45,315 nucleotides of DNA from Vulcaniibacterium thermophilum (GCF_007923255.1 NZ_VOHJ01000023.1:1-45315), one strand, 5' to 3'. Positions 35,567-44,123 are shown, counted from the first letter of the stretch. The notes: generated by a model not told the origin, from the letters alone. A program made the numbers and translations.

Positions 35567-36928
35567 CTACCCGCGGCAATGCCGGTCCGCGGTGGCGAGC
35601 GCCTCGTCGACGATGGCGAGCCCCTCGCGCAGGGCGTCCTCGTCGATGGTGAGCGGCGGCGCGAGGTGCAGCCGGTTGCCGATCGCCAGCGGCCACAGGC
35701 CGCGCCGCTTGCAGGCGTCGGCGAACGCGGCCATCGGCGCCCACGCCGCGCCGGACGCATCGAACGGCACCAGCGGCTCGCGCGTGGCGCGATCGCGCAC
35801 CAGTTCCAGCGCCCAGAACATGCCGAGCCCGCGCACGTCGCCCACCGACGGATGCCGGGCCTGCATCGCCCGCAGCGCCGGACCGACGACGGTCTCGCCG
35901 AGACGGCGCGCGCGTTCGATCAGGTTCTCCTCGCGGTAGATGCCGATGCAGGCCACCGCCGCCGCGCAGGCGAGCGGATGACCGGAGTAGGTCAGCCCGC
36001 CCGGATACGGCCGCGTAGCGAACGTCGCCGCGACCGCATCGCGCATGATCACGCCGCCCAGCGGCACGTAGCCGGAGTTCACGCCCTTGGCGAACGCGAT
36101 CAGGTCGGGCACCACCTGCCAGCGGTCGATCGCGAACCACGCGCCGCAGCGGCCGAAGCCCACCATCACCTCGTCGGCGATCATCAGGATGCCGTGCGCG
36201 TCGCACAGTTCGCGCACGCCGCGCAGATAGCCGTCCGGCGGCACCAGCACGCCGCTGGAGCCGACCACGCTCTCCAGCACGATCGCGGCGATCGTGTGCG
36301 GTCCCTCCGCCGCGAGGGTGTCGGCCAGATGCGCCAGCGCGCGCCGGCATTCCTCCGCCTCGTCGCCGGCGTGGAACGGCGAGCGGTACAGGTACGGCCC
36401 CCAGAACCGCGCGATCCCCGGCGCGCCGGGTTCGGACGCCCAGCGCCGGGCGTCGCCGGTCGCGGTGATCGCCAGCGCGGTGGCGCCGTGGTAGCTGCGG
36501 TAGGCGGTCAGCACCTTGTGCCGGCCGGTGTGCAGGCGGGCGATGCGGATCGCGTTCTCGATCGCCTCGGCACCGCCGTTGGTGAAGAACACGCGGTTCA
36601 GATCGCCCGGCGCGACCTCCGCGATCAGCCGCGCCGCCTCGCTGGTCGCCTCGTTGGCGTGGTAGGGCGCGATCGTGCACAGCTTCGCCGCCTGCGCCTG
36701 GATCGCGGCGATCAGCTTCGGATGCTGGTGGCCGACGTTGGCGTTGACCAGCTGGCTGGAGAAGTCGAGCCAGCGCCGCCCGCTCTCGTCGACGAAATAC
36801 GCGCCTTCCGCGCCGGTGACCACGAGCGGCTCGAACGTCGCATGCGCCGACCAGGAATGCAGCACGTGCGCGCGGTCGCTGCGCCGCGCCGCGGAAGGCG
36901 CGCCGGCGTCGGGGTGGGCGTCGTCCAT
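35567..36928 (-). CDS. class III aminotransferase (PLP)
   Basis: This 453-residue enzyme is a fold-type I, class III (omega) aminotransferase. 'FFTNGGAEAIENAIRIARLH' and 'AYRSYHGATALAITATGD' are typical. 'HGILMIADEVMVGFGR' supplies Asp252 for the pyridine nitrogen, and 'LIAFAKGVNSGYVPLGG' supplies the PLP lysine Lys281. The family works on substrates with distal amino groups (GABA, taurine, diamines, DAPA), and the sequence does not say which. It is the last gene of a minus-strand run with a VOC gene (9-bp gap) and a diiron-enzyme gene, which suggests a shared pathway. Confidence 0.9.
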   Translation of the reverse strand: MDDAHPDAGAPSAARRSDRAHVLHSWSAHATFEPLVVTGAEGAYFVDESGRRWLDFSSQLVNANVGHQHPKLIAAIQAQAAKLCTIAPYHANEATSEAARLIAEVAPGDLNRVFFTNGGAEAIENAIRIARLHTGRHKVLTAYRSYHGATALAITATGDARRWASEPGAPGIARFWGPYLYRSPFHAGDEAEECRRALAHLADTLAAEGPHTIAAIVLESVVGSSGVLVPPDGYLRGVRELCDAHGILMIADEVMVGFGRCGAWFAIDRWQVVPDLIAFAKGVNSGYVPLGGVIMRDAVAATFATRPYPGGLTYSGHPLACAAAVACIGIYREENLIERARRLGETVVGPALRAMQARHPSVGDVRGLGMFWALELVRDRATREPLVPFDASGAAWAPMAAFADACKRRGLWPLAIGNRLHLAPPLTIDEDALREGLAIVDEALATADRHCRG

Positions 36929-36937
36929 GGCGGCTCC

Positions 36938-37357
36938 TCAGGGGATGAACGTCTGCTCGGGATCGTCGAAGGACTTGAACTCCAGCGCGTTGCCCGAGGG
37001 ATCGAACAGGAACATCGTCACGTGCTGGCCCGGCTTGCCCTTCAGGCGCAGATGCGGCTCCTCGTGGAAACGCACGTTGGCCGCCTTCAGCCGTCTCGCC
37101 AGCGCTTCCCACGACGCGCGGTCCAGATTCATGCCGAAGTGCGGCACCGGCACCGCCTCGCCGTCGAACCGCCCGGTGGCCAGCGGCTTGCCCTCGGCGG
37201 AGATGTGCGCGACGAGGTGGTGGCCGAAGAAGTCGAAGTCCTGGTAGGTCGCATCGCTGCGTCCGAGCGGGCAGCCGAGGATCCCGCCGTAGAAGCGGCG
37301 CGCCTCGTCGAGATCGCGCACCGGGAAGGCGAGATGGAACTGCGCGATCCGGCTCAC
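36938..37357 (-). CDS. VOC family protein (glyoxalase/dioxygenase fold)
   Basis: This 139-residue protein has two betaalphabetabetabeta modules. 'FHLAFPVRDLDEARRFYGGI' opens it with the first metal His, 'PVPHFGMNLDRASWEALARR' follows, and 'FDPSGNALEFKSFDDP' gives the terminal Glu. The metal set His-His-Glu looks intact. The start is GTG 37357, which overlaps the stop of the diiron-enzyme gene (GTGA). An ATG further upstream would lie inside that gene. It sits between the diiron-enzyme and aminotransferase genes. VOC proteins include isomerases, lyases and dioxygenases, and the reaction is unknown. Confidence 0.85.
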   Translation of the reverse strand: MSRIAQFHLAFPVRDLDEARRFYGGILGCPLGRSDATYQDFDFFGHHLVAHISAEGKPLATGRFDGEAVPVPHFGMNLDRASWEALARRLKAANVRFHEEPHLRLKGKPGQHVTMFLFDPSGNALEFKSFDDPEQTFIP

Positions 37358-38127
37358 GACAGCGCCCTGTGCGCGGCCTGCGCGTCGAAGATGTTCCGCC
37401 AGAACGCGTTCCATGCGTCGATGCTGTGCGCGTAGCCCTGCGCCAGCTCCTGCAGCGCGTCCGGCTGCTGGCGCAGATAGTCGTCCACCGCGGCGCGCGT
37501 CATCTCGCCGTGCTCGATGTCGATCTCGCCGGTGTGAATGGTCCAGAACTCCCAGTCGATGCGGTCCTCATGGGCGCGCACGTACGGATGCGCGCGCAGG
37601 TGCTCGTGCATCACCGCCAGATACGTCTGGCACAGGCATTCGCCGCCCATGCCGCGCAGTCCGACGCCGAACGCGGCGCCGCGGCGGGTCATGTCGGCGG
37701 TGAGGCCGTCGAGGATCGCGCGGTTGGCCGGCAGGCAGCGCTCCAGCCGCTCCGGCGCCACGCCGATGCTGAGCAGGAAGCGGTCGTACACCGCCGGATG
37801 CGCCTTCGCCGGATCGCCCTCGCCCAGTTCCTCGCTGAGGATGCGCGCCAGCAGGCTGCGCAGGCGCCCGGACGGCAGCCGCGCGATCAGCAGCGCGAGA
37901 TCGCCGATGTAGTCGAGGGTGAAGAAGCGGTACTGGGTGCACACCTCGCGCAGCACCTCCACCGGCGCCTCGCGCAGCGCCGCCATCCGACGCTGCGCCA
38001 GCGTCTCGGTCGCGGTCTTGGCCTGCTCGGCGAAACGCCAGAACGCATCGCGATCCCGCACGGGCGCAGGCCGCGCAACGGCGGCGAGGGGTTTCGCGGA
38101 CGCTTCCAGGTGGACAGGCATCGACAT
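37354..38127 (-). CDS. heme-oxygenase-like diiron oxidase/oxygenase (iron-containing redox enzyme family)
   Basis: This 257-residue, all-helical protein carries the six-ligand pattern of heme-oxygenase-like diiron enzymes. They are Glu100 and His110 ('EELGEGDPAKAHPAVYDRF'), Glu163 ('GMGGECLCQTYL') and His198, Asp203, His206 ('FWTIHTGEIDIEHGE'). Relatives include UndA, BesC, CADD and SznF, which cleave or oxidise small amino-acid or fatty substrates. Three genes, this one, VOC and aminotransferase, overlap or nearly touch, so they form an operon. The start is ATG 38127; a second ATG two codons later is possible. The substrate is unknown. Confidence 0.85.
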   Translation of the reverse strand: MSMPVHLEASAKPLAAVARPAPVRDRDAFWRFAEQAKTATETLAQRRMAALREAPVEVLREVCTQYRFFTLDYIGDLALLIARLPSGRLRSLLARILSEELGEGDPAKAHPAVYDRFLLSIGVAPERLERCLPANRAILDGLTADMTRRGAAFGVGLRGMGGECLCQTYLAVMHEHLRAHPYVRAHEDRIDWEFWTIHTGEIDIEHGEMTRAAVDDYLRQQPDALQELAQGYAHSIDAWNAFWRNIFDAQAAHRALS

Positions 38128-38333
38128 GCGCACGACCAGGCGACGGAGCGGCGGGCGAGGGTAGCCCAGCGTGCGCCGCACAGGGCAAACGCACGCTGAG
38201 GAAGCGGCGCATTGCGACCTGCGCCACGGTTCGCCACGGCCGCGGATGTGCGCGCGATCGCATGAGCCAGCGGCGCGATGCGCGCATGGCGCGTTCGCCC
38301 GCGCCTAACGCCTGCGCTGCCCACAATGCGCGC

Positions 38334-39152
38334 ATGACCGCACACACGATGACGCACCCGTTCGCGCACGCACCCGAACCGACCGCATCGCCGGCCAACG
38401 CCATCGACCTGTTCTGGACCGGCGGCTGGGATTCCACCTTCCGTCTGCTGCAGTTGCTGCTGCACCTGCGGGTGCCGGTGGTGCCGCACTACCTGGAGGA
38501 TCCGGCGCGCGCGTCCACCGCCACCGAACTGCGCACGATGGCACGCATCGCCGAGCGCCTGCGCGCGACCTATCCGCACACGCGGGCGCTGCTGCAGCCG
38601 CTGCGCGTCACCCCGGTGAGCGCGCTCGCGGTCGACGGGGAGCTCGCCGCCGCGCTCGCCGCGGTCCGCGAGCGCGTGTTCATCGGCAGCCAGTACGCCT
38701 GGCTTCCGGCGTACTGCAGGCGCCATGCGATCGCCGACATGGAACTGGGCGTGCACGTGGACGACAAGGTGCAGGCGTTGCTGCGCGAATTCGTCGAACC
38801 GTTCGACCATCCCGGCGGCTACCGCAGCCTGCGCGTGGCCGCGCGTCACGCCGGCACGCCCGAGCACACGCTCTTCCGCCATTTCAGCTTCCCGCTGTTC
38901 GCGATCGACAAGTCCGGGATCGACCGGCAGGCCGCGGCGGCGGGCTGGCGCGAGCTGATGGAGATGACCTGGTTCTGCCACACGCCGGTGCGCGGCAGGC
39001 CGTGCGGATTCTGCGCGCCGTGCGCGTACACCATCGACGAGGGCCTCGCCCGGCGCGTGCCGCGCTCGCGGCGTGCGCTGTCGTTCGTCTACCGGCGGCT
39101 GCTGGTGCCGATCAAGGATCCGCTGCGGCGCGCGCGGGCGACGTTGCGCTGA
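38334..39152 (+). CDS. QueC-like PP-loop ATPase with four-Cys zinc site, unknown substrate
   Basis: This 272-residue protein has an N-type PP-loop, 'DLFWTGGWDSTFRLLQLLLH' (residues 29-35 TGGWDST), for ATP activation. Near the C-terminus it has a zinc motif 'WFCHTPVRGRPCGFCAPCAY' (Cys215, Cys224, Cys227, Cys230). Both are hallmarks of QueC, which turns 7-carboxy-7-deazaguanine into the nitrile preQ0. The middle part does not resemble QueC closely, and there are no queF, queD or queE genes here, so another amide- or nitrile-forming reaction is more likely. It is transcribed divergently from the diiron/VOC/aminotransferase run across 206 bp. The start follows a CACAAT box by six bases. Confidence 0.8.
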   Translation: MTAHTMTHPFAHAPEPTASPANAIDLFWTGGWDSTFRLLQLLLHLRVPVVPHYLEDPARASTATELRTMARIAERLRATYPHTRALLQPLRVTPVSALAVDGELAAALAAVRERVFIGSQYAWLPAYCRRHAIADMELGVHVDDKVQALLREFVEPFDHPGGYRSLRVAARHAGTPEHTLFRHFSFPLFAIDKSGIDRQAAAAGWRELMEMTWFCHTPVRGRPCGFCAPCAYTIDEGLARRVPRSRRALSFVYRRLLVPIKDPLRRARATLR

Positions 39153-39174
39153 CGCCTCCCGTCGCGTCGTTCGA

Positions 39175-39624
39175 TCATCCGCGCCGCACCAGCAGCACGC
39201 CGACGATCACCAGCGCCGCGCCGGCCACCCGCGCCGGGCTGATCGCCATCCGCGGCAGCCCCAGCGCGCCCACGTGGTCCAGCCACAGCGCCACCAGCAC
39301 CTGGCCGGCGATGCCGATCGTGATCAGCGTGGCAAGCCCGAGCCGCGGCGCGGCGTAGGCGGCGATCGCGACGTAGGCCGCGCCGTACAGACCGCCGAGC
39401 CACGCATACCACGGCAACGCGGCGAACGGCGTCACGCCGGGGCGGTGGCCGCTCGCCAGCCACACCGCAAGCAGCGACAGCGTGCCGACCGCGAAGGAGA
39501 TCAGCGCCGCCAGCACCGGCGAGCCGCCGGCACGGGCCAACATCACGTTGGTCGGCGCCTGCAGCGCGATCATGCCGCCTGCGAACAGCACCAGCAGCGC
39601 GGACAGCAGGAAGCTCAGGTTCAT
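39175..39624 (-). CDS. DMT-type transporter, DUF606/YdcZ-like half-size protein
   Basis: This 149-residue membrane protein has five helices, beginning 'MNLSFLLSALLVLFAGGMIA'. 'ALQAPTNVMLARAGGSPVLA' and 'YVAIAAYAAPRLGLATLITI' are typical of the DUF606 branch of the drug/metabolite transporter superfamily, and 'VAGAALVIVGVLLVRRG' closes the chain. Its substrate is unknown. It converges with the QueC-like gene, leaving a 22-bp gap, and could export a product of that locus, though the link is only positional. Confidence 0.88.
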   Translation of the reverse strand: MNLSFLLSALLVLFAGGMIALQAPTNVMLARAGGSPVLAALISFAVGTLSLLAVWLASGHRPGVTPFAALPWYAWLGGLYGAAYVAIAAYAAPRLGLATLITIGIAGQVLVALWLDHVGALGLPRMAISPARVAGAALVIVGVLLVRRG

Positions 39625-39903
39625 CGCTCACCTCGGGGTCCCGACACGCGTCGCGGGGACACAGCCTAGCGGGCCGGCCCACCGCCGGCGGCCGCGGGCG
39701 CGCAACGATGCGTGCGGCCCGCGGCCGCACGGCGCCCTGGCGCATCGCGCAGCGGCGCCCTCAGCCGGGCCATCGCGGCTTCGCGCGCCATCCGTCGGCC
39801 AGCGCCGCATTCCGATCCGCGCAGGGCGCCTTCCGTCGGATCGCGCGCCACGGCGCGCGCCGGGCCCGCGATGCTGAAGGCCCCTTCACCGCCGGTGGCG
39901 TCC

Positions 39904-40602
39904 ATGAAAGCGCTCCACGTCGTGGCCGGACTGATCGCGCTCGTGGCCGGGGCGCTGGCGCTGGTCGCGCGCAAGGGCTCGCCGCTGCACCGGCACAGCG
40001 GGCGGGTGTTCGTCGTGGCGATGCTGGCGATGGCCTCCAGCGGCGCGTTGATGGCGGTGTTCGTCAAGCCCGACCGGGTCAACGCGCTGGCCGGCGCGAC
40101 CACGGTCTATCTGGTGCTGAGCGGCGTGCTCGCCATGCGCTGGCCGGTGTCGCGGATCCGCGTGCCGTGTCTGGCGCTGATGGCGGCCGCGCTCGCGCTC
40201 GGCTCGTTCGCGCTGGTGCTCGCCGTGCAGGCGGCCACCAGCGCCACCGGCACGGTCAACGGCATCCCCGCCCCGCCGTTGTTGCTGTTCGCCGCGATCG
40301 GACTCGGCGGCGGCCTGCTCGATGCGCGCATGCTGCGCGCCGGCCGGATCGAAGGCGTGCCGCGGCTGCTGCGCCATCTCTGGCGCATGTGCCTGGCGAT
40401 GTTCGTCGCCACCGCCTCGTTCTTCCTCGGCCAGGCCAAGGTGTTTCCGGAGGCGGTGCGCGAGTCGGGCCTGCTGCCGGTCCCGGTGCTGCTGGTGATC
40501 GCGGTCGGCGTGTACTGGCTGGCGCGCGTGCTGATCAAGCGCGAGGGCGCGCTGCGGCGCGCGCGACCGCCGGCTCTCCCCGGTCGATCCACGACGAGGT
40601 GA
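39904..40602 (+). CDS. DUF2306-like multi-pass membrane protein
   Basis: This 232-residue protein has about seven membrane helices and begins 'MKALHVVAGLIALVAGALAL'. The phrase 'KGSPLHRHSGRVFVVAMLAM' resembles the DUF2306 'LHR..GR' motif. The C-terminal tail is Arg-rich. The next gene starts six bases later and encodes a second protein of the same general type, so the two are one operon. The family has conserved His residues that could bind heme or metal, but its function is unknown. Confidence 0.78.
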   Translation: MKALHVVAGLIALVAGALALVARKGSPLHRHSGRVFVVAMLAMASSGALMAVFVKPDRVNALAGATTVYLVLSGVLAMRWPVSRIRVPCLALMAAALALGSFALVLAVQAATSATGTVNGIPAPPLLLFAAIGLGGGLLDARMLRAGRIEGVPRLLRHLWRMCLAMFVATASFFLGQAKVFPEAVRESGLLPVPVLLVIAVGVYWLARVLIKREGALRRARPPALPGRSTTR

Positions 40603-40608
40603 CATCCG

Positions 40609-41457
40609 ATGAGCGCCACACCCCTGCCCGTCGCGAGCGCATCCCGGCCCTCGCGCCCCTCGTGGGCAACGCGCCACGCGTCCGCGCTGCTCGGCCGCGC
40701 CGCGGCCGCATGGCTGGCGGTGACTCTGCTCGGTCAGGGCGTGTTCGCCGCCTACGTACTCGGCTTCTACGGACGCGCGGCGCTGGAAGGCCGGCCCGAG
40801 GCGTGGAACCAGGTGCTCGCGCACGGCTACGTCCGTGGCGAGACGTTCTTCAACCTGATGGTCGGGCTGCACCTGCTGTTCGCGGTGACGATCGTGATCG
40901 GCGGCGCATTGCAACTGATCCCGCGCGTGCGCCGCGGCCTGCCCGCGCTGCACCGCTGGAACGGGCGCGCCTACCTTCTGACCGCGGCGGTGCTGAGCGT
41001 CGGCGGTCTGGTGATGGTGTGGGGCCGCGGCACCATCGGCGACGACTCGCAACGCATCGCGATCACGCTCAACGCGCTGCTGATCGTCGCCTTCGCCGCG
41101 CTCGCCTGGCGCCATGCGCGCGCACGCCGCTACGACGCGCACCGGCGCTGGGCGCTGCGTCTGTTCATGGCGGTCAGCGGTGTGTGGTTCTTCCGCATCG
41201 GGCTGATGTTCTGGATCGTGGTCAACCAGGGGCCGGTGGGGTTCGACCCGAAGAGCTTCACCGGGCCGGCGCTGACCACGCTGGCGTTCGCCCAGTTCCT
41301 GCTGCCGCTGGCGCTGCTGGAGGCGTACCTGCGTGCCCGCGCCGGCCATTCGCCGCGCGCGCAGCTCGCCGCCGCCGGCGCGCTGGGCGCGTGTACCCTG
41401 GCGATGGCGGTCGGGATCGCGGCGGCGTCCGCGCTGATGTGGCTGCCGCGGATGTGA
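40609..41457 (+). CDS. DUF2306 family membrane protein
   Basis: This 282-residue protein has about seven helices and the conserved motif 'RRGLPALHRWNGRAYLLTAA', followed by 'RYDAHRRWALRLFMAVSGVW'. This matches DUF2306. GAGGTG precedes the ATG. Its stop overlaps an ATG of the histidine-kinase frame, so translation may run on into the two-component genes. The role is unknown; the paired DUF2306 proteins and the kinase could form one regulatory unit. Confidence 0.85.
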   Translation: MSATPLPVASASRPSRPSWATRHASALLGRAAAAWLAVTLLGQGVFAAYVLGFYGRAALEGRPEAWNQVLAHGYVRGETFFNLMVGLHLLFAVTIVIGGALQLIPRVRRGLPALHRWNGRAYLLTAAVLSVGGLVMVWGRGTIGDDSQRIAITLNALLIVAFAALAWRHARARRYDAHRRWALRLFMAVSGVWFFRIGLMFWIVVNQGPVGFDPKSFTGPALTTLAFAQFLLPLALLEAYLRARAGHSPRAQLAAAGALGACTLAMAVGIAAASALMWLPRM

Positions 41458-41477
41458 TGCGCGCCGGCGGGGTGGAC

Positions 41478-41483
41478 TATCCT
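41478..41483 (+). promoter_or_regulatory. candidate -10 box for a leaderless kinase transcript
   Basis: TATCCT ends six bases before the ATG at 41490. A -10 box at that distance would place the transcript start at or next to the start codon. The QueC-like gene has CACAAT (38322-38327) at the same six-base distance from its ATG. No good -35 was found for either. Confidence 0.3.
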
Positions 41484-41489
41484 GCGGCC

Positions 41490-42578
41490 ATGCCCGCTTC
41501 CGCCGCTCCCGCCAAGCCGCGCGGCCTCGCGCTGGTGCTGCAGTGGAGCCGCGTGCGCTTCACGCTGCTGTTCGCGCTGGCGCTCGGTTTTCTGCTCGGC
41601 CTCGGCTGGACATCGGGGATGGCGTCGGTGATGGTGCGCACCGTCGCGCTGGGGTTGATCGGCCTTGTGGTGTTCGGCGTGCTCGAACAATGGCCGCGAC
41701 GGCTGCCGCGGCGTCTGGCGCGCTGGGCGCTGCAGGTGCTCGGGGTGGCGGTGGCGATGCCGGTGTCCACGTTCGCGATCTACGTGCTGTCCACCGACGC
41801 CGGCGCGCCGCCGTTCTGGCAGGTGCCCGACCGGCTGGAGGGCTTCGCCACCCTCACCGTGCTCGGCGTGCTGCTGGCGCCGTGGGTGGCGCTGGCGGCG
41901 CTGGTGCGGCAGAAGGACGCGCTGGCGCGCCACCAGGCGCTGGCGTTCGAGCTGGAACGCAGCGAGCTGGAACGGCAGGCGCTGGACGCCCGTCTGCACC
42001 TGCTGCAGGCGCAGATGACGCCGCACTTCCTGTTCAACACGCTGGCCAACGTGCAGGCGCTGGTCGAATCCAACTCGCCGCAGGCCGCGCCGCTGCTGCG
42101 CAGCCTGATCGCCTACCTGCGCGCCGCAGTGCCGCGCCTGAACGCCGGCGCCGGCACGCTGGAGCAGGAAGTGCACCTGGTGCGCGCGTATCTCGAGCTG
42201 ATGCACATGCGCATGCCCGACCGCCTGCAGTACGCGCTGGACGTCGACCCCACCGCGCTTCGCCTGCACTGCCCGCCGATGACCCTGCTGACGCTGGTGG
42301 AGAACGCGGTGCGGCACGGCATCGACCCGAGCGAGGACGGCGGCCGCATCGAGCTGCAGGTCGAGCGCCGCGGCGAGCGCCTGCACATCCGCGTGGCCGA
42401 CACCGGCGTCGGCCTGCGCGCGTCCGATCCCGGCCGCGGCCTCGGCACCGGCCTTGCGACCCTGCGCGAACGGCTCGCGCTCGCGTTCGGCGGCGAAGTG
42501 CCGCTGCGGGTAAGCGGCAACGCACCGCGCGGCGTGTGCGTCGAGCTCGAACTGCCGGGACGGGAGCCCGCGGCATGA
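41490..42578 (+). CDS. LytS/YehU-type sensor histidine kinase
   Basis: This 362-residue kinase has four N-terminal membrane helices (about residues 20-140) with no periplasmic sensor domain. A coiled linker leads to 'LLQAQMTPHFLFNTLANVQA', whose His179 is the phospho-acceptor. The ATPase domain shows 'TLVENAVRHGIDPSEDGG' (N box) and 'VADTGVGLRASDPGRGLGTG' (G boxes). This is the HisKA_7TM-less His_kinase (LytS) family. The downstream LytTR regulator overlaps it by four bases and is its partner. The chosen start is ATG 41490; an ATG at 41457 overlapping the DUF2306 stop is an alternative. Confidence 0.92.
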   Translation: MPASAAPAKPRGLALVLQWSRVRFTLLFALALGFLLGLGWTSGMASVMVRTVALGLIGLVVFGVLEQWPRRLPRRLARWALQVLGVAVAMPVSTFAIYVLSTDAGAPPFWQVPDRLEGFATLTVLGVLLAPWVALAALVRQKDALARHQALAFELERSELERQALDARLHLLQAQMTPHFLFNTLANVQALVESNSPQAAPLLRSLIAYLRAAVPRLNAGAGTLEQEVHLVRAYLELMHMRMPDRLQYALDVDPTALRLHCPPMTLLTLVENAVRHGIDPSEDGGRIELQVERRGERLHIRVADTGVGLRASDPGRGLGTGLATLRERLALAFGGEVPLRVSGNAPRGVCVELELPGREPAA

Positions 42579-43354
42579 GCGCGAGCCGGCCAACCGCGCT
42601 GATCGCCGACGACGAGCCGCTGCTGCGCGACGCGCTGGCGCGGCAACTGGCCATCGCCTGGCCGGAGCTGGCGATCGTCGCCCAGGCGCGCAACGGCCGC
42701 GAGGCGATCCGCCTGTTCGAATCGCACCGCCCCGACGTGTGCTTCCTCGACGTGCACATGCCCGGCCTGTCCGGCATCGACGCCGCGCACGCGATCGGCC
42801 GCCGCGCCCACCTCGTGTTCGTCACCGCCTACGACCAGTACGCCGTGCAGGCGTTCGCCGAGGGCGTGCTCGATTACCTGGTGAAGCCGGTCGAGCCGGC
42901 GCGCCTGGCCGACACCGTCGTCCGCCTCAAGGAACGCCTGCACGCCGCGCGCCCGGCGCCCGACATCGAGGCGCTGCTGTCCGCGCTCGCCGCCCGGCTA
43001 AATGCCGCCGCCGCTCCGGCGCCACTGCGCTGGCTGCGCGCGCAGGTGGGCGCGACGCTGCGGCTGATCGCGGTGGAGGACGTCGATTACCTTCGCTCGG
43101 ACAGCAAGTACACGCGCGTGGCCTGGCGCGACGACGGCAAACCGGCCGAGGCGCTGATCGCCACGCCGCTGAAGGATCTGCTGCCGCAGCTCGATCCGGC
43201 GCGCTTCGCGCAGGTGCACCGCGCGGTGGTCGTCAACCTGCGCGCGGTCAGCCACGTCACCCGCGTCGACGACGCCGCGCAGATCCACCTCAAGGGCCGC
43301 GCCGAGGTGCTGCCGGTCAGCCGCCGCTACCTGCACCTGTTCCGGCAGATGTAG
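42575..43354 (+). CDS. LytTR-family response regulator
   Basis: This 259-residue protein has a receiver domain (residues ~6-120) with acidic 'IADDEPLL', phospho-acceptor Asp59 in 'DVCFLDVHMPGLSG' and Lys104 in 'YLVKPVEP'. A LytTR DNA-binding domain (~154-259) follows, with 'DVDYLRSDSKYTRVAW', 'FAQVHRAVVVNLRAV' and 'LPVSRRYLHLFRQM' at the end. Regulators of this type bind repeated short sites upstream of target genes. The start overlaps the kinase stop (ATGA). Targets cannot be deduced; the DUF2306 genes just upstream are candidates. Confidence 0.93.
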   Translation: MSASRPTALIADDEPLLRDALARQLAIAWPELAIVAQARNGREAIRLFESHRPDVCFLDVHMPGLSGIDAAHAIGRRAHLVFVTAYDQYAVQAFAEGVLDYLVKPVEPARLADTVVRLKERLHAARPAPDIEALLSALAARLNAAAAPAPLRWLRAQVGATLRLIAVEDVDYLRSDSKYTRVAWRDDGKPAEALIATPLKDLLPQLDPARFAQVHRAVVVNLRAVSHVTRVDDAAQIHLKGRAEVLPVSRRYLHLFRQM

Positions 43355-43398
43355 CAGCGCGCGGGCGCCGTCCGGCCGCGGCGGGGAGCCATGATGGA

Positions 43399-43690
43399 AT
43401 AGACGATGCAGGCGGCCGGCTGTGGAACGAGCTCGCCCTGTCGATGGCCGCCGCGCAGACCGACTTCGCGGGCGAGCTGCGGCGCGTGGCCGCCCTCGTC
43501 GATGCCCGGCTGCCGGCGGAGCCGGCGCGTGCGTTCAAGCTCGCCCTGCTGCAGCTCGGCCAAGAGATCGCCAGCGCGTCGGGCGGCTTTCTCGGCTTCG
43601 GCGCGAAGGTCGGCACACACGAGAAGGCGGCGCTGGCGGCGGTGGCCGTCTGCCCGGGCATGGTCGCGACACGACCGGCGGCCCGTCCGC
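43399..43690 (+). pseudogene. remnant of a small-protein gene with lost start codon
   Basis: A coding-like stretch reads '...DDAGGRLWNELALSMAAAQ', then 'TDFAGELRRVAALVDARLPA' and 'FLGFGAKVGTHEKAALAAVA'. It then loses its pattern and runs on without a stop into the antisense of the next gene. The position expected for the start codon reads ATA (43399-43401), after GGGAG. A downstream ATG (43444) would remove the first part. Both ends look decayed, so this is most likely a broken gene in the 352-bp gap. A short functional protein from 43444 is possible. Confidence 0.4.
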
Positions 43691-43706
43691 CGAACCGCGC
43701 CGCGCC

Positions 43707-44123
43707 TCAGTGCCGCGGCGCGGCGCCGTCGGCGCCGACGTCGTCCGGGTCGCGTTCGGCGCGTTCCTGCTCCAGCAGCGCCAGGTGCTCGTCGAGCGTG
43801 TGCCCGTGCGCCTGCGCTTCCTCGGTCGCCACGCGCAGCAGCTCGGGCGAGACCTCCAGCTTCAGCGCGCGCTCCTCGCGCAGCACCGCCTGCGTGTGCC
43901 GCAGCATCGCCAGCAGCAGCGCCGGGCTCTCGGTGGAGGTCACCGCCTCACCGCCGAGCACCATCACCCACTCGCGGTCGCGCAGGCCGCCGCCGCCCAC
44001 CACGTGACCGGCTTCGTCGGTCAGCGTCGCGTGCGGCTGCACGGGCCGCACGGGACGGCGGATCGGACGCGCGCCTTCGCGCTTGAGCCGCGCCTGACGC
44101 TTGAGTCTGGAATTGCGTGACAT
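43707..44123 (-). CDS. hypothetical protein
   Basis: This 138-residue soluble protein starts with a very basic segment, 'MSRNSRLKRQARLKREGARP'. A middle part 'GGGGLRDREWVMVLGGEAVT' is followed by a long acidic helix ending 'DEHLALLEQERAERDPDD'. No signal peptide or known domain is seen. The basic start could bind nucleic acid. It stands alone, and its 3' end faces the gene remnant. The gap to the redoxin gene upstream (119 bp) holds a hairpin. Confidence 0.7.
   Translation of the reverse strand: MSRNSRLKRQARLKREGARPIRRPVRPVQPHATLTDEAGHVVGGGGLRDREWVMVLGGEAVTSTESPALLLAMLRHTQAVLREERALKLEVSPELLRVATEEAQAHGHTLDEHLALLEQERAERDPDDVGADGAAPRH

Noticed and set aside
38334-39152. Annotation as true QueC (queuosine pathway).
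   Set aside because: The PP-loop and zinc cysteines fit, but the middle region and the loop TGGWDST differ, and no other queuosine gene is present.
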